From positions 124,001 through 188,000 of the forward strand of contig NZ_BCTQ01000007.1 of assembly GCF_001571365.1 (NCBI RefSeq): a stretch of DNA of 64,000 bases. The letters are read 5' to 3'. Made by a program: the position numbers and the translations under genes. Below the pieces are notes generated by a model. That model ran no database searches. It had not been told where the DNA came from and worked only from the letters and a program-made list of their open reading frames with translations. This DNA is from Achromobacter denitrificans NBRC 15125 (GTDB taxonomy: Bacteria > Pseudomonadota > Gammaproteobacteria > Burkholderiales > Burkholderiaceae_B). This document shows positions 7,372-15,475 of this stretch, one piece after another (positions within the stretch are counted from its first letter, which is position 1; each line of letters opens with the position of its first letter).

Positions 7372-8358
7372 ATGAAACGCCTGCTTCGATCCATCTTTCC
7401 GCTGGCCCTGCTGTCGCTGGCCGCCTGCGGCAATCCGCCGTCCGGTGAACCGTCCGCGGACGCTGCCTATCCGACCCATCCGATCACCATCGTGGTGACG
7501 TTCCCGCCCGGCGGCGGCACCGACCTGCTGGCGCGCCGCATCGGCGCCAGCCTGCAGGAGCAGCTGGGCCAGCCCGTGGTGGTCGAGAACCGCCCGGGCG
7601 CCAGCGGCAACATCGGCGCGCGCGTCGTGGCCGAGTCGCCGCCCGACGGCTATACGCTGCTGATGGTGAACAGCTCGTTCGCCATCAATCCCGGCGTCTA
7701 TCGCAATCCGGGCTTTTCGCCCGCCCAGGACTTCACGGCGGTCATCAACGTGGCCTTCGTGCCGTCGGTGTTCGTGGTGCCGGCCGGTTCAGGCCTGCAT
7801 GGCCTGGAAGACGCGCTGGCCGCGGCGCGGGCAGGCAAGCCCCTGCCGTTCGCGTCCTGCGGCAACGGCACGCCGCAGCACCTGGCGGGCGAGATGCTGG
7901 CGCGCGCCGCGGGCGTCTCGCTGCAGCACGTGCCGTACAAGGGCTGCGGTCCGGCGTTGACGGACGTCACGGCCGGGCAGGTGGACATGGGCGTGGTGAC
8001 GGCGTCCAGCGCGGCGCCGCTGATCGCGGCGGGCAAGCTGCGCGCCCTGGCCGTTACGTCGCCGGCGCGTTCGCCGCTGCTGCCGGCGGTGCCGACGGTC
8101 GCCGAGCAAGGGGTGGCCGGGTATGCGCTGGACCAGTGGCACGGGCTGCTGGCGCCCGCGGCCACGCCGCCGGCGGTGGTGGCCAGGCTGAATGCGGCGG
8201 TGGCGAAAATCGTGCAGCGCCCGGACGTGCAGGCCTCGCTGCGCGAGCAGGGCTTTACGCCGGCAAGCAGCACGCCCCGCGGGTTCCAGGAAATGATCGC
8301 CGCGGACATGGGCCGCTACGGGGCCCTGACGGCGGCGATCGGCTTGCGCGCCGACTAG
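7372..8358 (+). CDS. TTT-family solute-binding lipoprotein next to nadC
   Basis: A 328-residue tripartite tricarboxylate transporter receptor (Bug/TctC type). The start at 7372 gives a lipoprotein signal, MKRLLRSIFPLALLSLAACG, with the lipobox cysteine at 19. The alternative ATG at 7342 overlaps nadC by eight bases and would suit translational coupling but puts ten extra residues before the signal. Family motifs PITIVVTFPPGGGTD, VVVENRPGASGNIG and VPYKGCGPAL are present. Most Bug proteins are periplasmic and have cognate TctA/TctB; none is encoded here. Co-location with nadC suggests a pyridine carboxylate such as quinolinate or nicotinate as ligand, which is inference. Confidence 0.85.
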   Translation: MKRLLRSIFPLALLSLAACGNPPSGEPSADAAYPTHPITIVVTFPPGGGTDLLARRIGASLQEQLGQPVVVENRPGASGNIGARVVAESPPDGYTLLMVNSSFAINPGVYRNPGFSPAQDFTAVINVAFVPSVFVVPAGSGLHGLEDALAAARAGKPLPFASCGNGTPQHLAGEMLARAAGVSLQHVPYKGCGPALTDVTAGQVDMGVVTASSAAPLIAAGKLRALAVTSPARSPLLPAVPTVAEQGVAGYALDQWHGLLAPAATPPAVVARLNAAVAKIVQRPDVQASLREQGFTPASSTPRGFQEMIAADMGRYGALTAAIGLRAD

Positions 8359-8371
8359 GCCGGCCGCGGCT

Positions 8372-9052
8372 TCAGGCCGCGGCGGCGCGGGCGTGCTGCT
8401 CCAGCTGTTCCTTCAGACCGGGCTGCAGCTTGAGCTGGCGGGCCAGTTCGTCCAGGTAGGCGCGCTCCATATAGCTTTCCTCGTCCACCACCAGCAGGCT
8501 GGCGAGGTACATCTCGGCGGCCATCTCCGGCGTGCGGGCGGACTGCGCCACCGCGGCCGGATCCAGCGGCCGCGACAGTTCGGTTTCCAGCCAGCGGCGG
8601 TCCTGGGCGTCCGAGGACAGCTTGGACAGTTCGGTTTCGAGCAGGGCGCGTTCTTCGGGGCCGATATGGCCGTCGGCCTTGGCCGCGCCGATCATGGCGG
8701 TGAGCACGGCGGTGCTGTGCTGTTCGGCTTCCGGCGCGGGCAGGCGATCCAGCGTCTGGGGCGGCGCGGCGGGAGCGCCGGCCTGGTTGCGTTGCCAGTC
8801 GCCATAGGCGCGGTAGGCCAGGGCGCCCAGCGCCGCCATGCCGCCATACATGGCGACCTTGCCGCCGATCTTGCGGGCCTTCTTGCTGCCCAGCAGCAGC
8901 CCGAGGGCGCCCGCGCCCAAGGCGCCGCCGCCCAATCCGGTGAGGAAGGACGAACCCTTGCCGCCGGTGGCGTTCTGCACGCGATTGGTGGTGTCCGACA
9001 GCAGGCCTTGCCCGGACTGCAGCAATTGATCGAGAAGTTGTCTGGCGCTCAT
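8372..9052 (-). CDS. TerB/DUF533-like membrane-associated protein
   Basis: A 226-residue protein: a short N-terminal helix, a glycine/alanine-rich segment at about residues 37-80 with one or two hydrophobic stretches, then an acidic helical domain from about 105 with DGHIGPEERALLETEL, resembling the TerB-like metal-binding fold (YebE family). The biochemical role is unknown. It converges on the TTT receptor gene with a 13-base gap and is divergent from osmC. Confidence 0.75.
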   Translation of the reverse strand: MSARQLLDQLLQSGQGLLSDTTNRVQNATGGKGSSFLTGLGGGALGAGALGLLLGSKKARKIGGKVAMYGGMAALGALAYRAYGDWQRNQAGAPAAPPQTLDRLPAPEAEQHSTAVLTAMIGAAKADGHIGPEERALLETELSKLSSDAQDRRWLETELSRPLDPAAVAQSARTPEMAAEMYLASLLVVDEESYMERAYLDELARQLKLQPGLKEQLEQHARAAAA

Positions 9053-9235
9053 GCGGCCCCCTATAAATGTTCGGTATTGCGGATAGGAATATCCGACCGC
9101 CGGCGGGCCAGGAAGTTCAGCTTTTCGTCAGGCGGGCCGGGCGGGAAGCCGAAACGTGCGCCGGCAGGTGCTACAACGTGGGTTGGGGCCGCCCTCGCGG
9201 CCATCCGTCAGCGCCTCACCAAGGAGATCCGATTC

Positions 9236-9634
9236 ATGAGCATCCGCGTGCGCCAGAATGCGCCCAATACCCTGCAATTCACCGCCGTGGCCGAGGGCCA
9301 CGAGTTGCCGCTGGCGATGCCGCAGCCGCAGGGCGAAGGCCCCGATCCGCATGATTATTTCGACACCGCGCTGGGCGGCTGCAAGGCGATGACGCTGATG
9401 GTTTATTCGCAGCGCAAGGGCCTGCCGCTGGAATCGGTGGGGGTGGAGGTGGTGCGCGACGCCAGCGAAGAGCGCAAGGGCGTCTACCGGCTGACGGCCA
9501 AGCTGACGCTGCATGGCGAGCTGTCCGACGCGCAGATCGACGAACTGCTGGCGGTGGCCGAGAAGTGCCCGGTCCACAAGCTGATGACCGCGGTGGACGT
9601 GCAGGTGTCCACCGTGGTGGTGCGCCCGGCCTGA
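9236..9634 (+). CDS. OsmC/Ohr-family peroxide-reducing protein
   Basis: A 132-residue OsmC-fold protein. The two redox cysteines lie in GGCKAMT and EKCPVHK, as in members that reduce organic hydroperoxides. AAGGAGA at 9221-9227 precedes the ATG and fixes the start. It is cytoplasmic. The longer frame reading in from upstream is not family-like. It could equally be a YhfA-type OsmC protein of unknown substrate. Confidence 0.87.
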   Translation: MSIRVRQNAPNTLQFTAVAEGHELPLAMPQPQGEGPDPHDYFDTALGGCKAMTLMVYSQRKGLPLESVGVEVVRDASEERKGVYRLTAKLTLHGELSDAQIDELLAVAEKCPVHKLMTAVDVQVSTVVVRPA

Positions 9635-9684
9635 GCGGCCGGACGCGGCGGGCGGGGCGTTGCGCGCCGCCCCCCCCGGGGGGA

Positions 9685-10470
9685 TCAGTCTTCCATGCCC
9701 GGGACGACGGTGGAGAAGCCGGCGTCCACGTGGGTGATTTCGCCCGTCACGCCGGCGGCCAGGTCAGACAGCATGAAGGCGGCGACGTTGCCCACGTCTT
9801 CGATGGTGACGTTGCGGCGCAGGGGGGCCTGGGCTTCCACGAACTTCAGGATGGCGGTGAAGTCCTTGATGCCGCTGGCGGCGAGCGTCTTGATCGGGCC
9901 GGCGGAAATGCCGTTGGCGCGGATGCCGCGCGGGCCCAGCGCCGTGGCCAGGTAGCGCACGCTGGCTTCCAGCGAGGCCTTGGCCAGGCCCATCGTGTTG
10001 TAGTTCGGGACCACGCGCTCGGCGCCCAGGTAGGTCAGCGTCAGCACCGAGCCGTTGCGGCCTTCCATCAGCGGCAGCGCGGCCTTGGCCATGGCCGGGA
10101 AGCTGTAGGCGGAGATGTCGTGCGCGACGCGGAAGGCTTCGCGCGACAGCCCGTCCAGGAAGTTGCCGGCGATGGCTTCGCGCGGGGCGAAACCGATGGA
10201 GTGCACCAGGCCGTCCAGGCCGTCCCAGTGCTGGCCGAGCTCGGCGAAGGCGGCGTCGATCTGGCTGTCTTCGGCCACGTCGCAGGGCAGCACGATGTTG
10301 CTGCCGAATTCGGCCGCGAATTCGCCCACGCGGTCCTTGAAGCGGTCGCCCACGTAGGTGAACGCCAGTTCCGCGCCCTGTTGGTGACAGGCGCGCGCGA
10401 TGCCGTAGGCGATGGAGCGGTTGGAAAGCACCCCGGTGACCAGGATGCGCTTGCCGGCGAGAAAGCCCAT
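9685..10470 (-). CDS. fabI: Enoyl-[acyl-carrier-protein] reductase (NADH)
   Basis: Catalyses the last reduction of each fatty-acid elongation cycle. It has 261 residues, the E. coli FabI length. Tyr147, Tyr157 and Lys164 match the catalytic set (YNTMGLAK motif), and Gly93 in SIGFAP matches the triclosan-sensitive position. The N-terminal [13 protein letters not shown] is the NAD-binding loop. It lies downstream of mltD on the same strand, but a strong terminator separates them, so it probably has its own promoter in 10471-10543. Confidence 0.97.
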   Translation of the reverse strand: MGFLAGKRILVTGVLSNRSIAYGIARACHQQGAELAFTYVGDRFKDRVGEFAAEFGSNIVLPCDVAEDSQIDAAFAELGQHWDGLDGLVHSIGFAPREAIAGNFLDGLSREAFRVAHDISAYSFPAMAKAALPLMEGRNGSVLTLTYLGAERVVPNYNTMGLAKASLEASVRYLATALGPRGIRANGISAGPIKTLAASGIKDFTAILKFVEAQAPLRRNVTIEDVGNVAAFMLSDLAAGVTGEITHVDAGFSTVVPGMED

Positions 10471-10542
10471 ATATCTATCCTTTGTTTTTTCCTTCTGGAG
10501 ACCGCCTATTTTAAGGAGTTCGGCGGCTCCGCGACATCGATG

Positions 10543-10576
10543 AAAAAGGGCGCGCCCATCGCGGGTGCGCCCTTTT
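10543..10576 (-). terminator. mltD rho-independent terminator (bidirectional)
   Basis: A perfect 10-base stem, AAAAGGGCGC (10544-10553) with GCGCCCTTTT (10567-10576). Read on the minus strand it ends in five T, just after the mltD stop at 10592. Confidence 0.85.
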
Positions 10577-10591
10577 GGCGTTCGCCTTGGG

Positions 10592-12007
10592 TCAGCCGCG
10601 GGCGTTGGTGCCCGGGACCCGCAGCGGGGTGCCGACCTTGAGGGCGCTGCCCTTGATGTTGTTCAGGGCACGCAGGGCGTCTACCGAGGTGCCGTACTGC
10701 TTGGCCAGCGAGAACAGGGTATCGCCCTGGCGGACCTTGTGGGTGCGGACGTTCGGGCGGGCGCTGGCGACGCGGGCGGCCGGGGCCTGCGCGGCGCGGC
10801 CGCGCGCCGCGGGCGCCTTGTCGGTGGACGGCGCCGACTCCAGCGCGCCGACCGGCGGCGCCAGGGAGGCCAGTTGCACGCCGCCGGTGCCGGCTTCGCC
10901 GGGCACCAGCAGGGATTGGCCGGAAGCGGATTTCTGGCGCGAGCCGATGTCGTTGATTTCGCGCAGCCGGCCTTCGGTCACGCCGAAACGCTTGGCGATC
11001 GAGGCGTAGGACTCGCCGCGGCGCGAATGGTAGATCTTCCAGGCGCTGAGGTCACCCTTGTAGTTGGTCAGGTTGGCGTTGAAGATTTCGACGCGGTCGG
11101 CCGGAAGCAGCAGGGTGGGACCGTGGTCGCCGCGGATGACCGGGCGGTTGAACGAGGGATTGAGCGCCTTGAACTCGTCCAGCGGCATTTCGGCCAGCTT
11201 GGCGGCGATTTCCAGGTCGATGTCGCTGTTCTTCTGCACCGTCACGAAGTAGGGCGTGTTGCCCACCGGGGGCAGCGCCACCGCATAGCGCTGCGGGTCG
11301 GCGATGATGTTCTTGATGGCCTGCAGCTTGGGCACGTAGTTGCGGGTTTCATCGGGCATGTTCAAGGACAGGTAGTCCGTGCCCTGGCCCGCCGCCTCGT
11401 TCTTGGCCATGGCGCGCTGCACCGAGCCCTCGCCCCAGTTGTAGGACGCCAGGGCCAGGTACCAGTCGCCCTGCATTTCAAACAGCTTTTCGAGGTAGTC
11501 CAGCGCCGCGTTGGTCGAGGCGATGGGGTCGCGGCGCTCGTCGCGCCACCAATCCTGCTTGAGGTTGAAGTGCTGGCCCGTGGCCGGCACGAACTGCCAC
11601 AGGCCCGAGGCCTGCGCGCGCGACAGCGCGGTGGGGTTGTAGGCGCTTTCGACGAAGGGCAGCAGCGCCAGTTCCGTCGGCAGGCCGCGGCGGTTGATCT
11701 CGTCGACGATGAAATACAGGTACTTGCCGGCCCGTTCCGCCATGCGCTGCACCGACTCGGGGTGGGACGCGTAATAGTCGGTCCACTGCTGCGAGAGGTC
11801 GGTGTTCAGGTTGGGGATGGCGAAACCGCGGCGGATGCGGTCCCAGGCGTCGGCAGGCGGGTTGGTGAGGTCTACCGTTCTGGACGTGTCCCGGGCGATG
11901 TAGCGCCCTTGGGAATTGGTAGTGAGGTTTTTGTCGGGGGATTTGGTTCCTGCGCAACCGGCGAGGACTGCCAGCATGAGCGGCAGAAGGAGTCGGGATA
12001 GATTCAT
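10592..12007 (-). CDS. mltD: Membrane-bound lytic murein transglycosylase D
   Basis: A 471-residue outer-membrane lipoprotein that cleaves peptidoglycan. The start at 12007 gives [20 protein letters not shown] with the lipid cysteine at 18; the upstream in-frame extension lacks a signal. The SLT domain spans about 95-240 with catalytic Glu120 in PFVESAYNP. Two LysM domains follow, near 340-385 and at the C-terminus in [18 protein letters not shown]. It is next to gloB as in E. coli and ends in a terminator. Confidence 0.93.
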   Translation of the reverse strand: MNLSRLLLPLMLAVLAGCAGTKSPDKNLTTNSQGRYIARDTSRTVDLTNPPADAWDRIRRGFAIPNLNTDLSQQWTDYYASHPESVQRMAERAGKYLYFIVDEINRRGLPTELALLPFVESAYNPTALSRAQASGLWQFVPATGQHFNLKQDWWRDERRDPIASTNAALDYLEKLFEMQGDWYLALASYNWGEGSVQRAMAKNEAAGQGTDYLSLNMPDETRNYVPKLQAIKNIIADPQRYAVALPPVGNTPYFVTVQKNSDIDLEIAAKLAEMPLDEFKALNPSFNRPVIRGDHGPTLLLPADRVEIFNANLTNYKGDLSAWKIYHSRRGESYASIAKRFGVTEGRLREINDIGSRQKSASGQSLLVPGEAGTGGVQLASLAPPVGALESAPSTDKAPAARGRAAQAPAARVASARPNVRTHKVRQGDTLFSLAKQYGTSVDALRALNNIKGSALKVGTPLRVPGTNARG

Positions 12008-12014
12008 CGGGCTG

Positions 12015-12836
12015 TCACTTGAATTCGTTCTTCCATTCACGAAGGGAGGCAAATACCTCGACCGGCGTAGCTTGGGTGTGGCCGGCCCAGCGTTCTGCCG
12101 CGCGGACGACCTCGGTTTGTTGCGTGCGCAAAAACGGATTCGTCGCGCGTTCCTGACCGATGGTCGATGGAAGCGTGGGTAGGCCTTCTGCTCGTAATTG
12201 CCGGGCCCGCTGAAGCCATTGTTGCAGGTTGCGGTTGGCCGGTTCGACTGCCGACGCCCAGCGCAAGTTCGCTAGAGTGTACTCGTGCGCGCAAAAAACC
12301 TGTGTATCCGGCGGTAAAACAGAAAATTTTTCCAAGGAATCAAGCATTTGCGCGGGAGTGCCTTCAAAAAGCCGGCCACAGCCGCCCGCAAACAAGGTGT
12401 CGCCGCAGAACAAAACGGGTTCAAGGCCGGCGGCGCGGCCGGTGTAGGCGATGTGGCCGGCGGTGTGGCCGGGCACGTCCAGCACGCGCAAGTCCAGGTC
12501 CAGTTCGGGGATCGACACGCGGTCTCCCTCGGCCAGCGGCACGTCGCAGCGCGGCAGCCGTTCGCGCGCCGGACCGTATACGGTAATGCCCTCGATGCGG
12601 GACAATTCGGATACGCCGCCGACGTGGTCGCCATGATGGTGCGTGAGTAGAATGGCGCGCAGCCTCAGGCCTTGCTGCTCCAGCAATCGCAGCACGGGGC
12701 CGGCTTCGCCGGGGTCGACCACGGCGGCCTGGCCGTCGCGGACGATCGCCCAGATGTAGTTGTCGGTGAAGGCGGGTAGCGGCAAGACCGCGGCGTTGCG
12801 CTCGCGGCCGCCTGAATGGGCGGTCAAGGCTTGCAT
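12015..12836 (-). CDS. gloB: Hydroxyacylglutathione hydrolase (glyoxalase II)
   Basis: Hydrolyses S-lactoylglutathione to lactate and glutathione in methylglyoxal detoxification. The 273-residue protein has the metallo-beta-lactamase fold with metal motif THHHGDH, further ligands in VPGHTAGH and FCGDTLF, and the C-terminal glutathione-binding region (FLRTQ). About 15 residues precede the usual family start. It lies 8 bases upstream of mltD on the same strand, so the two are probably cotranscribed. Confidence 0.95.
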   Translation of the reverse strand: MQALTAHSGGRERNAAVLPLPAFTDNYIWAIVRDGQAAVVDPGEAGPVLRLLEQQGLRLRAILLTHHHGDHVGGVSELSRIEGITVYGPARERLPRCDVPLAEGDRVSIPELDLDLRVLDVPGHTAGHIAYTGRAAGLEPVLFCGDTLFAGGCGRLFEGTPAQMLDSLEKFSVLPPDTQVFCAHEYTLANLRWASAVEPANRNLQQWLQRARQLRAEGLPTLPSTIGQERATNPFLRTQQTEVVRAAERWAGHTQATPVEVFASLREWKNEFK

Positions 12837-12856
12837 GGGATTCGAAGGAATAGAAC

Positions 12857-13636
12857 GTGGCAGAAGATACTCCGCCGATTGTAGAACTGGCCGAATGGTT
12901 CCAGACTCCGCCGGGACAATACGTCCTGGCCTGGGAGCGGGCGCAGTTCGACGCGGCTGTCGCGGACGTGTTCGGATATTACGCCTGGCAGGTCGGCCTG
13001 GCCGACATGAATCTGCTTCGGGCCAACCGCATGCCCTTCAAGGGCTACGTGGGCACCGAACGCCCCTCGGATGATAGCGCGGCCGGCTGGCAGTCGCGGG
13101 TGGTGGTGGCCCAGCCCGAGGCCCTGCCGTTCGAATCCCAGAGCGTGGACCTGCTCATCCTGCCGCATGCCTTCGAATGCACGCAGGAACCCCACAACGT
13201 GCTGCGCGAGGTCGAGCGCGTGCTGGTGCCGGAAGGGCGCGTGGTGATCTCGGGGTTCAACCCCTGGAGCATGTGGGGCGCGCGCACGCGCATGCCCGGC
13301 ATGGAGCCCTGGCTGCCGCAGCCGCCCTCGTCGCAGGTGTCGTTGCCGCGCCTGAAAGACTGGTTCAAGCTGCTCTCGCTGGAGGTCGAGGAAAGTCATT
13401 TCGGCTGCTACGCGCCGGCCTGCCGCAGCGAGAAATGGCTGCAGCGGTGGTCCTTCCTGGAGTCGGCCGGGGCCCGCTGGTGGAGCGTGGGCGGGGCCGT
13501 TTATCTGGTGTCTGCCGTCAAGCGGGTCGCCGGCATGCGTATCATTGGGCCCGCCTGGAAGACCAAGCCCAAGCGCGCGCGCGCCGCGTCGGTGGTGGTC
13601 AACCGCCAGGCGGACGACGGCTTCGACCGCTCCTGA
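12857..13636 (+). CDS. YafS-like class I SAM-dependent methyltransferase
   Basis: A 259-residue protein of the Methyltransf_11 type. The region [19 protein letters not shown] and the following [20 protein letters not shown] are the acid loop and strands 4-5 of the SAM fold, while the glycine-rich motif I is weak. Start codon GTG at 12857. The position between gloB and rnhA, divergent from gloB with a 20-base gap, equals E. coli yafS. Substrate unknown. Confidence 0.8.
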   Translation: MAEDTPPIVELAEWFQTPPGQYVLAWERAQFDAAVADVFGYYAWQVGLADMNLLRANRMPFKGYVGTERPSDDSAAGWQSRVVVAQPEALPFESQSVDLLILPHAFECTQEPHNVLREVERVLVPEGRVVISGFNPWSMWGARTRMPGMEPWLPQPPSSQVSLPRLKDWFKLLSLEVEESHFGCYAPACRSEKWLQRWSFLESAGARWWSVGGAVYLVSAVKRVAGMRIIGPAWKTKPKRARAASVVVNRQADDGFDRS

Positions 13637-13686
13637 GCGGCCGGCCGGCAAGGATTCAGCACGAACAAGGAAAACCAGGCAGCACC

Positions 13687-14148
13687 ATGCAGGACAGCAA
13701 AGCGAACGAGCAGAAAGTGGAAATGTGGACCGACGGCGCCTGCAAGGGCAACCCCGGCCCCGGCGGCTGGGGCGTGCTGATGCGCGCGGGCAGCCACGAG
13801 AAGACGCTGCATGGGGGCGAGCTCCAGACCACCAACAACCGCATGGAACTGCTGGCCGTCATCCAGGGCCTGCGGGCGCTCAAGCGCCCGTGCGCCGTCA
13901 CCATCCATACGGACTCCCAGTACGTGATGAAGGGCATGACGGAATGGCTGGCCAACTGGAAGCGGCGCGGCTGGCTGACGGCGGACAAAAAGCCCGTCAA
14001 GAACGCCGAGCTGTGGCAGTTGCTGGACGAGCAGGTGGGCCGCCATACGGTGTCGTGGCGCTGGGTGCGCGGCCACGCCGGCGATCCGGGCAACGAACGG
14101 GCCGACCAGCTGGCCAATATGGGCGTGGAAGCGGCCCGCCGGGGCTGA
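13687..14148 (+). CDS. rnhA: Ribonuclease HI
   Basis: Cleaves the RNA strand of RNA-DNA hybrids. It has 153 residues with the DEDD set at Asp16 ([16 protein letters not shown]), Glu54 (NRMELLAV), Asp76 (HTDSQYV) and Asp140 (NERADQLA), plus His130. It is cytoplasmic. It lies downstream of the yafS-like gene, within a block conserved with E. coli. Confidence 0.97.
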   Translation: MQDSKANEQKVEMWTDGACKGNPGPGGWGVLMRAGSHEKTLHGGELQTTNNRMELLAVIQGLRALKRPCAVTIHTDSQYVMKGMTEWLANWKRRGWLTADKKPVKNAELWQLLDEQVGRHTVSWRWVRGHAGDPGNERADQLANMGVEAARRG

Positions 14149-14191
14149 TCCGATCCCGCCGGCGGCGGCGGGCATTGGGATATACCCTCAA

Positions 14192-14257
14192 ATCCGGCTT
14201 TCGGGGTGAATTTAGTTCTTCATCCGGCTTCTGGATTGTTCCAGTATGTAAATCCGG
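14192..14257. repeat. Three ATCCGG direct repeats at exact 30-base intervals
   Basis: ATCCGG occurs at 14192, 14222 and 14252, each 30 bases apart; the first two extend to ATCCGGCTT. They lie in the 199-base gap between rnhA and the RND membrane fusion protein. Regular spacing near three helical turns suggests a binding array for a regulator of the efflux genes. No regulator gene is adjacent. Confidence 0.45.
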
Positions 14258-14347
14258 GTGCTAAAGTGCCAACCCTCATCCCAGTTCCTGCGGCGCCGTC
14301 CGGGCGGAGCTAGCTCGGCCCGCGCCCCGATACCGCCTCATTCGCGC

Positions 14348-15442
14348 ATGAAAAAAGCAGTACTGCTGGCCGCCGTAGCGGCAGGGTTGGCCGCGGGGGC
14401 CGCGCTCGGCGTTTTTGTGCCGCGCTGGCTCGCGCCCGGAACCCCCCCTCCCCAGGCCGCCGCCTCCGGCGCCGCCAAGCCGTCCGCGACACCCGTAGCG
14501 CCCGTTAGGGTCGAGGTGGCCGCCGTCAAGGAAATTCCCTTCTCGCGCGGCCTGTCGGCCGTGGGCAGCCTGCGCTCCGACGAGTCCGTCGTGCTGCGGC
14601 CCGAGGTCGCCGGACGCATCCAGTCCATCGAATTCAAGGAAGGCCAGCCGGTGAAGCGGGGCGACGCCCTGATCCGCCTGGACGATTCCGTGCCGCGCGC
14701 CGAACTGGCGCAGGCGCGGGCCAACCTCACTCTGGCGCAGAGCCACTACCGGCGCTCGGTGGAGCTGCAGGGCAAGGGCTTCGTCAGCCAGCAGGCCCGC
14801 GACGAGGCCGCCAGCACGCTGAAGGTGCAGGAAGCCGCCGTGGCGCTGGCGCAGGCGAGGCTGGACAAGATGACGATCACGGCGCCGTTCGGCGGCATCG
14901 TGGGCTTGCGCAGCGTCTCGGTGGGCGACTACGTCAACCAGGGCCAGGACCTGGCCCCGCTGGAGGCGATCGACCCGCTCAAGGTGGACTTCCGCGTGCC
15001 CGAGATGTACCTGAGCAAGGTGGGCGTGGGCCAGCAGCTGACCGTGCGCCTGGACGCGCTCCCGGGCCAGGAGCGCCAGGGCGTGGTCTATGCCGTCAGC
15101 CCGCTGGTCGACGCCGGCGGCCGCTCCATCCTGCTGCGCGCCACCGTCGCCAACAAGGACGCGGTGCTGCGGCCGGGCATGTTCGCCCGGGTGCAGCTGC
15201 TGTTCAGCCAGGACAAGGCGCTGGTCGCCCCGGAGGCCGCGCTGTCGCCCTCGGGCGAAACGCAGTACGTTTACCGGGTCAGGAACGGCGTGGCGGAGCG
15301 GCGCGAGGTCACGATCGGCGAGCGCCGCGAGGGCCGCGTGGAAATCCTGACCGGCGTGGCCGCCGGCGACAACCTGGTGGTATCCGGCCTGCAGCGCGTG
15401 ACGGACGGCGCGGCCGTGACCGTGCTGGGCAACGGCGCGTGA
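14348..15442 (+). CDS. RND efflux membrane fusion protein
   Basis: Periplasmic adaptor of a tripartite efflux pump, 364 residues. The ATG at 14348 gives a membrane-anchor or signal segment, MKKAVLLAAVAAGLAAGAALG. The biotinyl-lipoyl half motifs are VVLRPEVAGRI and ITAPFGGIVGLRSVSVGDYV, flanking an alpha-hairpin; the beta-barrel and membrane-proximal domains follow. The partner pump gene starts 33 bases downstream. No outer-membrane channel gene is nearby, so a TolC/OprM-type channel must be encoded elsewhere. Confidence 0.92.
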   Translation: MKKAVLLAAVAAGLAAGAALGVFVPRWLAPGTPPPQAAASGAAKPSATPVAPVRVEVAAVKEIPFSRGLSAVGSLRSDESVVLRPEVAGRIQSIEFKEGQPVKRGDALIRLDDSVPRAELAQARANLTLAQSHYRRSVELQGKGFVSQQARDEAASTLKVQEAAVALAQARLDKMTITAPFGGIVGLRSVSVGDYVNQGQDLAPLEAIDPLKVDFRVPEMYLSKVGVGQQLTVRLDALPGQERQGVVYAVSPLVDAGGRSILLRATVANKDAVLRPGMFARVQLLFSQDKALVAPEAALSPSGETQYVYRVRNGVAERREVTIGERREGRVEILTGVAAGDNLVVSGLQRVTDGAAVTVLGNGA

Positions 15443-15475
15443 CGCCGGCCCCTTTCCATTTTTGGCGATAGCGCA

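Noticed and set aside
14150-14185. GC-rich hairpin after rnhA as a terminator
   Set aside because: The CCGCC/GGCGG repeats can pair, but no T-tract follows.
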